From JBBQUN01 sp038212405 (GTDB lineage Bacteria; Actinomycetota; Acidimicrobiia; Acidimicrobiales; SZUA-35), in contig JBBQUN010000310.1 in NCBI GenBank assembly GCA_038212405.1, forward strand, positions 1 to 5,298: a DNA stretch of 5,298 nt, written 5' to 3'. The notes beneath the pieces were generated by a model that worked only from the letters and a program-made list of their open reading frames with translations, ran no database searches and was not told the DNA's origin. Position 1 is the first letter of the stretch, and every line of letters begins with the position of its first letter. A program made the position numbers and the translations under genes. Positions 1-5,156 of this stretch are shown here, in pieces.

Positions 1-70
1 CGTTCTGAGCGCACGAACCATGGCCCAGAACTACACGAGCCTGTACCGACAGAGGTTGTCCCATGCCTGA
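1..70 (+). CDS. C-terminal tail of a probable glycosyltransferase (partial, 5' end outside window)
   Basis: An open frame runs from base 2 to a TGA at 68-70 and encodes the last 22 residues of a protein, ending in NYTSLYRQRLSHA. A tail of the form 'Ala-x-x-Met-Ala-x-x-Tyr-x-x-Leu-Tyr-x-x-x-Leu' is typical of the final helix of GT-B family 4 glycosyltransferases. The neighbouring sugar-modifying genes fit that reading. The gene overlaps the start of the PIG-L deacetylase by 8 bases, so the two are very likely cotranslated. The visible piece is too short to prove the family: the frame and overlap are seen directly, while the GT4 assignment is inferred from the tail pattern and context. Confidence 0.5.
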   Translation, partial: VLSARTMAQNYTSLYRQRLSHA

Positions 71-773
71 TCCGCTTCGTCGTCGATGGCTCGCTGCGCA
101 CGAAGCTGCCGTCCCGTGGTCCCCGCCGCAAGCAGACACACTGGTCCTTGTCCCTCACCCCGACGACGAATTGCTGTTGTTCGGAGGACTGATCGCCCGC
201 CAGATCGACAGCGGCTGTGAGGTCACGGTCTTGGCTGCCACCGACGGAGAGGCGGCGTACGCCAGCGCTGAGGCGCAAACCTTGGCTTCGCTTCGCCGTC
301 GTGAACAGTCAGAGGCTCTGCGAACCCTCACCGGAGGTCCTTCCGTCGAGATCGTTCGACTTGGTCTACCTGACGGCGCTCTCGCTGAGCACGCCGACGA
401 ACTGGTCGATGCAATCAGGCATCACGCACAGACCAAACCTTTTGTGGCAGCGCCGTGGACCATGGATCATCACTGCGACCACGAAGCGCTCGGCCACGCC
501 GCTATCCGAGCCGTGTCGAACACCGACGTCGCTCTCGTATTCGGCCTCTTCTGGGCCTGGCATCATCGCTTTCCCGAAGACCTTCCGGCTCCACTACTGA
601 AGTTTGCCCTCCCCCCTGCTGTCCGGAGCCGGAAACGAGCGGCACTGTGTTGTCATCACTCTCAGCTTCAGTGGCCGGGCGAGGATCCGATCCTCAATCC
701 TGCAGCGCTCGAACCCATTCGATGGCCCGCCGAGTATTACCTGGATCACGAACTCGACGGGTGTGGACGATGA
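63..773 (+). CDS. PIG-L/LmbE family zinc-dependent deacetylase
   Basis: This 236-residue protein is a probable cytoplasmic zinc hydrolase that removes an N-acyl (usually acetyl) group from an amino sugar, as MshB, BshB and PIG-L do. The family signature PHPDDE lies at residues 31-36. By analogy with MshB, His32 and Asp35 would bind zinc and Asp34 would be the general base. The third zinc ligand is probably His140 in the DHHCDH segment (135-140). A SLRRREQSEAL segment (77-86) matches the conserved RRxE helix. The FWAWHHRFP stretch (163-171) resembles the WxWH segment I associate with PIG-L members next to NodS-like methyltransferases. The ATG at 63 has an AGAGG ribosome binding site at 51-55 with 7-base spacing. 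The stop overlaps the next start (ATGA, 770-773). The family is confident, but the substrate is unknown. Confidence 0.93.
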   Translation: MPDPLRRRWLAAHEAAVPWSPPQADTLVLVPHPDDELLLFGGLIARQIDSGCEVTVLAATDGEAAYASAEAQTLASLRRREQSEALRTLTGGPSVEIVRLGLPDGALAEHADELVDAIRHHAQTKPFVAAPWTMDHHCDHEALGHAAIRAVSNTDVALVFGLFWAWHHRFPEDLPAPLLKFALPPAVRSRKRAALCCHHSQLQWPGEDPILNPAALEPIRWPAEYYLDHELDGCGR

Positions 774-1477
774 CCGGCATCGACCACATGGTCATCGTGG
801 TTCCGGCTCACAATGAGCAGCGACGCATCCCAGCGGCAATTGCTTCGATCAACGCGGCGCGAGACCGACTACACGGATCGGTGGCGACCACGCTGGTCGT
901 CGTTGCTGACGCATGCCGCGATCGCACCGCTCGCTGCGCCGCCGAACTGCTGCGAGTCAGCGACTTGGTTATCGAGGTGGATTTCCGGTCGGTCGGATCC
1001 GCTCGAGCGGTAGGAGTCGCTGCCGGTCTGGCCACCATCGACGTGGATGTTCGTTCGGTCTGGGTGGCGAACACAGACGCCGACAGCACCGTCCCGTCGT
1101 CTTGGCTTTGCGACCAACTCCGAATTGCGGAACAAGGTGTCGATGCGGTGGCTGGAATCGTCGAACTCGATCCGAGCGACGGCACCGTCATGCTCGCTGA
1201 GCAATTCGCCCGTGCCTACACCGTTGACCCGAACGGCTCTCACTCCCACGTGCACGGGGCCAATCTCGGCGTACGGGCCAGCGCCTATGCAGACGCGGGC
1301 GGGTGGAGTCCGCTGTCGACCGGTGAAGACCATGATCTATGGAACCGACTGCGGGCCGTCGGGGCGCACACGATCAGCTCTACCAGCTTGACGGTGACCA
1401 CCAGCGCTCGACGCCGAGGGCGAGCGACCAAAGGGTTTGCTCGCGATCTCGCCCGCCTACAACGGAGCGCAGCGTGA
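770..1477 (+). CDS. Glycosyltransferase family 2 (GT-A fold)
   Basis: This 235-residue GT-A enzyme probably transfers a sugar from a nucleotide-sugar donor. It opens with the GT2 motif VPAHNEQRRI (11-20). It continues with VVADACRDRT (44-53), the metal-binding DxD-type motif NTDADS (101-106), HGANLGVRASAY (162-173) and a GGW...GEDHDLWNRL acceptor/base region (177-194). The C-terminus carries TSARRRGRATKGFA (211-224), which resembles a tail I associate with GT2 proteins found beside PIG-L, acyl-CoA dehydrogenase and NodS-like genes. No membrane segments are seen, so it is likely soluble. The frame is open well upstream (to 455), but the ATG at 770 starts right before the GT2 motif and overlaps the deacetylase stop as ATGA, so it is chosen. 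The stop overlaps the next start as GTGA. Donor and acceptor cannot be deduced. Confidence 0.92.
   Translation: MTGIDHMVIVVPAHNEQRRIPAAIASINAARDRLHGSVATTLVVVADACRDRTARCAAELLRVSDLVIEVDFRSVGSARAVGVAAGLATIDVDVRSVWVANTDADSTVPSSWLCDQLRIAEQGVDAVAGIVELDPSDGTVMLAEQFARAYTVDPNGSHSHVHGANLGVRASAYADAGGWSPLSTGEDHDLWNRLRAVGAHTISSTSLTVTTSARRRGRATKGFARDLARLQRSAA
1464..1467 (+). promoter_or_regulatory. Ribosome binding site of the acyl-CoA dehydrogenase-like gene
   Basis: GGAG ends 6 bases before the GTG at 1474, within the last codons of the GT2 gene. Together with the GTGA overlap it supports this non-ATG start. Confidence 0.6.
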
Positions 1478-2388
1478 ACCTCGAAACACTCCATGCGTGG
1501 TGCGCCACCGACCTCCCCGCAATCGGCTCTGGAGACACCGCTTCCCGCTGGCTCCAGCTATTCGACTGGGCTCGCACCGAGCCGCTCAGCACGGCTCGCC
1601 TCGCTGAGGCTCACCACGACGCCATGCAAATCCTGCACGAGGCCGAACTCTGCGGAGACGGATCGATCTATGGGGTGTGGGCCTCGGCCAGAGATGGCGA
1701 AGCCCTCCGGTTTGACCCTGAGGCAATGTCGATCTCGGGCACCAAGGCATTTTGTAGTGGGCTCGGTGTCGTCGACCGAGCACTGGTGACGGCCGAAGCC
1801 GACAACGAGTCGTTCCTGCTCGACATCGACCTTGGTGACCGCAGCCTCGGCGAAGAAACGATGACGACCGATACCTCTCGATGGAACACCATGGCACTGG
1901 CAGACACCGCTACGGGCAGTGTCCACTTCGAGGGCCATCGTGTCGATCGGGTCGTCGGAATCCCAGGCTGGTATCTCACTCGACCGGGTTTCTGGCATGG
2001 CGCGATCGGACCCGCAGCCTGTTGGGCCGGCGGTGCCGCAGGAATCATCGACACACCAGGAACGAGTGAACCATCGTCGATCCATCGACAGGTGGCGCTC
2101 GGCGAACTCATCGCCGAGCGCCACCTGCTCCACGCGCTCCTGGAAGACGCCGGGCGGAGGGCCGACCGCGCCCCGACCGATGTCGCTGCGGCAAGACGCA
2201 CGGCGTACTCGGCCCGATACCTGGTCGAACGCTCCACCGCCCGCGTCATCGACAGCTTCGAGCGCGCATTCGGTCCCCGCCCACTCGTGTCGAACCCGGA
2301 GTTGAACCAGCGAATCGCCGACGTGCGGCTGTACACCCGACAACACCACGGCGACCGCGACCTGGCCGAACTCGGTGGGACGGTTTGA
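1474..2388 (+). CDS. Short acyl-CoA dehydrogenase-like flavoprotein
   Basis: This 304-residue protein resembles the middle and C-terminal parts of acyl-CoA dehydrogenases. Residues about 62-160 look like the beta-barrel domain: YGVWASARDGEALRF, then SISGTKAFCSG (86-96), ALVTA (103-107) and HFEGHRVDRVVG (151-162). Residues about 170-304 look like the C-terminal helical bundle, ending in RLYTRQHHGDRDLAELG (285-301). Members usually have about 380 residues, and here the N-terminal helical domain appears shortened to about 60 residues. The usual catalytic Glu region near the C-terminus is not recognisable, so ordinary fatty acyl-CoA oxidation is doubtful. The protein may act on another acyl or amino-sugar substrate. 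The GTG start at 1474 overlaps the preceding stop (GTGA) and has GGAG at 1464-1467 six bases upstream. It contains a perfect 17-bp inverted repeat. Family membership is fairly sure; the reaction is unknown. Confidence 0.85.
   Translation: MNLETLHAWCATDLPAIGSGDTASRWLQLFDWARTEPLSTARLAEAHHDAMQILHEAELCGDGSIYGVWASARDGEALRFDPEAMSISGTKAFCSGLGVVDRALVTAEADNESFLLDIDLGDRSLGEETMTTDTSRWNTMALADTATGSVHFEGHRVDRVVGIPGWYLTRPGFWHGAIGPAACWAGGAAGIIDTPGTSEPSSIHRQVALGELIAERHLLHALLEDAGRRADRAPTDVAAARRTAYSARYLVERSTARVIDSFERAFGPRPLVSNPELNQRIADVRLYTRQHHGDRDLAELGGTV
2089..2127 (+). repeat. Perfect 17-bp inverted repeat, 5-base loop, inside the acyl-CoA dehydrogenase-like gene
   Basis: The 5' arm at 2089-2105 (CAGGTGGCGCTCGGCGA) is the exact reverse complement of the 3' arm at 2111-2127, with loop ACTCA at 2106-2110. 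It encodes residues around QVALGELIAERHL in the helical domain, so it is a coding sequence that can also fold as a very stable hairpin in RNA or single-stranded DNA. No T-run follows, so it is not a classical terminator. It could be a pause site or RNA-processing site, or the footprint of a template-switch mutation. Confidence 0.9.
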
Positions 2389-2390
2389 GC

Positions 2391-2984
2391 ATGGACCCAG
2401 CGTTGTTTCACGACCGTTCCTATTTCGAGGATCAGTACCGCTCGGACCCCGACCCCTGGGGCTTCGACTCCCGCTGGTACGAACAACGCAAATATGACCT
2501 GACCTTGGCTGCACTACCCGATGCCCGATACCGGCGAGCGCTCGAACCGGGCTGTGCGAACGGTGCGCTCACCGAGCGGCTCGCCTCGCGTTGTGACCAA
2601 CTCGTGGCCTGCGAACTCATCGACCACGTCGCGGCGTCTGCCCGCCGTCGCCTCCGCGATTGGTCGAACGTCCATGTCGAGACCGCAGCGTTTCCTGACT
2701 GGCAGCCCGACGGAACCGGCGATCTCGTCGTGTGGTCCGAGGTTGCCTACTACCTGACCCCTGAGGGGTTCGAACAGGCCGTTGCCCAACTCGAGTGTTG
2801 GCTCGAACCCGGCGGAGTTTTGGTTGCCGTGCACTACACCGGAAACACCAACTACCCGCTCGGCGGCAACGAGACCCACGAACGAATTGATGACATCGAC
2901 TTCTTGTCTCACCACAGCCACTTGATCGATCCGATGTTTCGTCTCGACGTTTGGCGCCGAAACCGTCCCCTCACTCTCACATGA
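2391..2984 (+). CDS. NodS-like SAM-dependent methyltransferase
   Basis: This 197-residue class I methyltransferase resembles the NodS group, named after the N-methyltransferase acting on Nod-factor glucosamine. The N-terminal signature YFEDQYRSDPDPWGF followed by WYEQRKY (11-35) is characteristic. SAM-binding motif I is LEPGCANGALTE (51-62), and an acidic residue follows in ACELID (73-78). Motif II/III is DLVVWSEVAYYL (111-122), followed by EPGGVLVAVHYTG (139-151). A product-side segment, NYPLGGNETHE (154-164), is typical of the group. The ATG at 2391 sits 10 bases after a GGTGGGA ribosome binding site-like stretch. A TTG at 2385 that overlaps the previous stop is the alternative start and would add two residues. 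The stop overlaps the next gene as ATGA. With a PIG-L deacetylase in the operon, methylation of a freed amine is a reasonable guess, not a demonstration. Confidence 0.9.
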   Translation: MDPALFHDRSYFEDQYRSDPDPWGFDSRWYEQRKYDLTLAALPDARYRRALEPGCANGALTERLASRCDQLVACELIDHVAASARRRLRDWSNVHVETAAFPDWQPDGTGDLVVWSEVAYYLTPEGFEQAVAQLECWLEPGGVLVAVHYTGNTNYPLGGNETHERIDDIDFLSHHSHLIDPMFRLDVWRRNRPLTLT

Positions 2985-4054
2985 ATCCCACGATCGGCTA
3001 CTACGTCCACCACCACGGATCCGGCCACCTTCGTCGAGCCCAGACGATTCTGGCCGAGATCGCGTCGCCGGTTGTGGTGCTCACCTCGGCCAGCGTCCCA
3101 GCCGGCGCGTTCAACGAAAACGTCACCGTCGTTCCTCTACCGCCCGATGTCGGCGAAGCGCCGCTGCACGATCCAACAGCAGGCGGCCGACTGCACTGGG
3201 CACCACTCGACCCGAGCACGCTCACGCCGCGAGTGTGCGAGATGGTCAACGCCATGGTGGCGGCGAAGTGCGCGGTGATGGTTTGCGACGTCTCTACCGA
3301 AGCAGCGGTGCTGGCACGCCTGTGCGGAGTAGCCCCAGTCGTCGTCCGTCAGCACGGGGTGCGCGTCGACCCCGCCCACCGGCTGGCCTTCGACCTCGCT
3401 CACCGGATCTTGGCACCTTTTCCCGAAGTGCTCGACACCACGCCACCGACGAAACGGCACCTCGACCGCACCTTCTACGCCGGCATCCTCACCCGCAACT
3501 CGGTTGTTGATGAAACGAGTTCACGCACCGGCACGCCGATGTTGGTCATCGCCACCGGAGGTGGCGAATCGAACCTCGATGGTGCGGCAATCGCCGCTGC
3601 CTCCGATGCCCTCCCCGATTGGCAGATCGTCGTGATCGGCAGGGGACGCCAAGCCCGCTTCGACCACGCGGCACGCGGTAGAGCGATCCAGTACCTGGGA
3701 TGGGTCGACGACCCCGTCGCCGTCATGCGTTCCGCATCGGTGATCGCCGGATCAGCCGGATCAAACCTGGTCGCCGACGCTGCAGTCGCCAGTCGGCCGC
3801 TCATCGCCATCGCCGAACCGAGACCCTTCGGTGAACAGGTCGAGCGTGTCGACGCGCTCAACCGATGCGACGCCGCCGTTGGTCTGTCTGCCTGGCCTTC
3901 GGATCCAACCCAATGGCGCACCTATGTCGAGCAAGCGCAGCGCCTCGGATCCAAACGATTGGCGGATCTGGTCGAACCCGACAGCGCCTACCGAACGGCG
4001 AGATGGCTGGAGTCACTGGCCGAGAACGTTTCGGAGGGTTCGCAATGGGTGTGA
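2981..4054 (+). CDS. GT-B fold glycosyltransferase (MurG/GT28-like)
   Basis: This 357-residue protein looks like a GT-B glycosyltransferase of the MurG/GT28 or UDP-glycosyltransferase type. The N-terminal GYYVHHHGSGHLRRA (6-20) matches the glycine-rich GHxxRA loop that contacts the acceptor and phosphates. The C-terminal half has LVIATGGGES (188-197), IQYLGWVDDPVAVM (236-249) and the donor-binding stretch AGSAGSNLVADAAVASRPLI (256-275). The latter is followed by PFGEQVERVDAL (282-293), the usual EQ segment near the nucleotide-sugar site. No transmembrane segment is evident. An in-frame ATG lies 30 bases upstream, but the ATG at 2981 overlaps the methyltransferase stop (ATGA) and begins just ahead of the first strand, so it is preferred. 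No Shine-Dalgarno sequence is seen, so translation probably depends on coupling. Donor and acceptor are unknown. Confidence 0.85.
   Translation: MNPTIGYYVHHHGSGHLRRAQTILAEIASPVVVLTSASVPAGAFNENVTVVPLPPDVGEAPLHDPTAGGRLHWAPLDPSTLTPRVCEMVNAMVAAKCAVMVCDVSTEAAVLARLCGVAPVVVRQHGVRVDPAHRLAFDLAHRILAPFPEVLDTTPPTKRHLDRTFYAGILTRNSVVDETSSRTGTPMLVIATGGGESNLDGAAIAAASDALPDWQIVVIGRGRQARFDHAARGRAIQYLGWVDDPVAVMRSASVIAGSAGSNLVADAAVASRPLIAIAEPRPFGEQVERVDALNRCDAAVGLSAWPSDPTQWRTYVEQAQRLGSKRLADLVEPDSAYRTARWLESLAENVSEGSQWV
4033..4038 (+). promoter_or_regulatory. Ribosome binding site of the second GT2 gene
   Basis: GGAGGG lies 6 bases before the ATG at 4045, inside the end of the MurG-like gene. It favours ATG 4045 over GTG 4051 as the start. 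Confidence 0.75.
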
Positions 4055-4962
4055 GTGTCATTACGATCGTTGCGAATCGTGCGCCGCACTTGCGCAGACT
4101 CGTGGATGGCCTGGAGCGCTCGGGACGACGACCTGACGAACTCGTGGTCGTCGACATGGACTCGACCGACGATCTCGACTCGGCGATTTCAGGCACGACG
4201 TTCCCGGTCACCATTGCCCGAGTCGAACCAGTTCGATTCGGGTCGGATCGGCACAATCGGATCGGCACCGCCGGCGCCAGTGGCGCCGCCCGTCTGCCGC
4301 TCGCAGCGGCCCGCAACCAAGGAGCTACCGTCGCTACCCAGTCGACGCTGCTGTTTTGCGATGTCGACTGCATCCCGTCCGCCGACACCGTCGACGAGCA
4401 CGCCCGACATGCCGACCCGGATGTGTTGGTTTGCGGTCCGGTCCGCTATCTCCGCCAGGGTTGGCAGCTCGCTGCAAGCGACCCGAAGCCCGACATCTCC
4501 CTCGAGCTCCAGTCATCACCACACCCAGTTCGGCCTGCACCCGAGCGGACCACCGACGACGAACGACACGAGCTCTTCTGGTCGCTGCTCTTCGCGATCG
4601 AGCGAAACACCTGGAACGACATCGGTGGCTTCGATGAACACTACGTCGGTTACGGTGCCGAAGACACTGACCTCGCCATGACAGCCCGAGCCAACAACGT
4701 CAAGATCCGGTGGCTACCGACCGGCGCCGCATACCACCAGTGGCATCCATCCTCCAGCCCGCCGGTCGAGCATCTCGTCGATATTGTCGACAACGCCAAC
4801 CGCTTCAGACAGAAGTGGGGCTGGTGGCCGATGCACGGGTGGTTGCAGGCCTTCGCCGAGCAAGACCTCATCGACTGGCAACCAACCGCGCAGATTGCGA
4901 CGTTGCGCCATGACACCAAAGAAGCGGACGAACCCGGTTTCGCCACCGGAGTCAACGGGTAG
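4045..4962 (+). CDS. Glycosyltransferase family 2 with galactosyltransferase-like C-terminal region
   Basis: This 305-residue GT-A glycosyltransferase starts with SVITIVANRAPHLRRLVDGL (4-23). It continues with VVVDMDSTDD (34-43), LPLAAARNQGA (84-94) and the DxD metal site FCDVDCIP (104-111). The C-terminal catalytic block WNDIGGFDEHYVGYGAEDTD (190-209) is the pattern of the Glyco_transf_7C (galactosyltransferase C-terminal) domain. It is followed by YHQWHP (230-235) and an aromatic tail, RFRQKWGWWPMHGWL (253-267). The ATG at 4045 is preceded by GGAGGG at 4033-4038 with 6-base spacing. It overlaps the previous gene by 10 bases, and a GTG at 4051 (GTGA overlap) is the weaker alternative start. 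Its TAG stop lies within the ribosome binding site of the small acidic gene that follows. The fold is confident; the sugar is not known. Confidence 0.91.
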   Translation: MGVSVITIVANRAPHLRRLVDGLERSGRRPDELVVVDMDSTDDLDSAISGTTFPVTIARVEPVRFGSDRHNRIGTAGASGAARLPLAAARNQGATVATQSTLLFCDVDCIPSADTVDEHARHADPDVLVCGPVRYLRQGWQLAASDPKPDISLELQSSPHPVRPAPERTTDDERHELFWSLLFAIERNTWNDIGGFDEHYVGYGAEDTDLAMTARANNVKIRWLPTGAAYHQWHPSSSPPVEHLVDIVDNANRFRQKWGWWPMHGWLQAFAEQDLIDWQPTAQIATLRHDTKEADEPGFATGVNG

Positions 4963-4967
4963 GAGAG
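4961..4967 (+). promoter_or_regulatory. Strong ribosome binding site of the acidic peptide gene
   Basis: AGGAGAG lies 5 bases before the ATG at 4973 and overlaps the TAG stop of the preceding glycosyltransferase (4960-4962). It decides the start of the 55-residue peptide over the upstream in-frame ATG at 4910, which has no such site. It is among the best Shine-Dalgarno matches in the window, suggesting the peptide is made in good amount. Confidence 0.75.
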
Positions 4968-4972
4968 CGTCC

Positions 4973-5140
4973 ATGAATCAACTCAGCGATACCGACATGA
5001 CCAGCACCGGCCCCACCGAAGACGACGAGAACCTCGACGGACCCGGTGAGGGACCACGAGATACCGGAGACGAACCCACCGAAGACGACGAGAACCTCGA
5101 CGGACCTGGCGAAGACTCCAAAGACACCGGCGACCAATAG
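4973..5140 (+). CDS. Small acidic tandem-repeat peptide (55 aa), possible modified-peptide substrate
   Basis: I do not recognise a named family. The 55-residue product has a short N-terminus (1-13, MNQLSDTDMTSTG) followed by two back-to-back 21-residue units (14-34 and 35-55) that share TEDDENLDGPGE and DTGD. The repeats run exactly to the stop. There are 20 Asp/Glu residues against one Arg (29) and one Lys (50), and no Cys or aromatic residue, so it is probably disordered and soluble. Each repeat contains DENLDG, which fits the DxNxDG start of a calcium-binding loop. The ATG has a strong AGGAGAG site at 4961-4967, five bases upstream. A 3-base gap separates the stop from the cupin-like gene, in the same frame. 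An ATG at 4910 would add a basic extension but lacks a ribosome binding site. It could be a precursor or substrate peptide for the adjacent oxygenase or the glycosyltransferases, or a small binding protein. The function is inferred only. Confidence 0.8.
   Translation: MNQLSDTDMTSTGPTEDDENLDGPGEGPRDTGDEPTEDDENLDGPGEDSKDTGDQ
5012..5137 (+). repeat. Two tandem 63-bp in-frame repeats
   Basis: Copy 1 is 5012-5074 and copy 2 is 5075-5137, each exactly 21 codons, together filling the last three quarters of the acidic peptide gene. By my hand alignment the copies match at 51 of 63 bases. The first 32 bases are identical and all 12 differences fall in the last 31. At the protein level 17 of 21 residues match. 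The four changes are Gly/Asp, Pro/Ser, Arg/Lys and Glu/Gln, and five of the base changes are silent. Confidence 0.95.
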
Positions 5141-5156
5141 CGGGTGTCAACACCCG
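5141..5156 (+). promoter_or_regulatory. Small hairpin containing the cupin GTG start codon
   Basis: CGGGTGT (5141-5147) pairs perfectly with ACACCCG (5150-5156), leaving a 2-base CA turn; a 6-bp stem with a 4-base loop is the realistic form. The GTG at 5144-5146 lies inside the 5' arm. Folding would hide the start codon unless ribosomes finishing the acidic peptide gene (stop at 5138-5140) melt it. This fits coupled translation. The pairing is seen in the sequence; the regulatory role is inferred. Confidence 0.45.

Noticed and set aside
455..769. Upstream extension of the first GT2 frame to an ATG at 455
   Set aside because: The extra 105 residues overlap the deacetylase, look like out-of-frame translation and precede the natural GT2 N-terminus at 770.
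1..773. Mycothiol- or bacillithiol-type pair (GT4 plus PIG-L, like MshA/MshB)
   Set aside because: The following genes are GT2, acyl-CoA dehydrogenase-like and NodS-like, not cysteine ligase or acetyltransferase. The deacetylase tail (FWAWHH) also looks more like the NodS-associated group.
999..1010. 12-base palindrome CCGCTCGAGCGG
   Set aside because: It is short and GC-rich, lies within a coding sequence and is compatible with chance.
1558..2514. Long reverse-strand open frames (318 and 272 codons) opposite the acyl-CoA dehydrogenase-like and methyltransferase genes
   Set aside because: They lie fully antisense to genes with clear family motifs. Their translations are Arg/Ser/Pro-rich without recognisable domains, and GC-rich genes routinely leave such open shadows.
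3549..3567. 8-bp hairpin around the ATGGGES codons of the MurG-like gene
   Set aside because: About one stem of this size is expected by chance in a window of this length, and it encodes a conserved glycine-rich loop.
4910..4972. Alternative start at 4910 giving the acidic peptide a basic 21-residue leader
   Set aside because: There is no ribosome binding site upstream and the segment overlaps the GT2 gene. ATG 4973 has a strong AGGAGAG site. A longer form cannot be wholly excluded.
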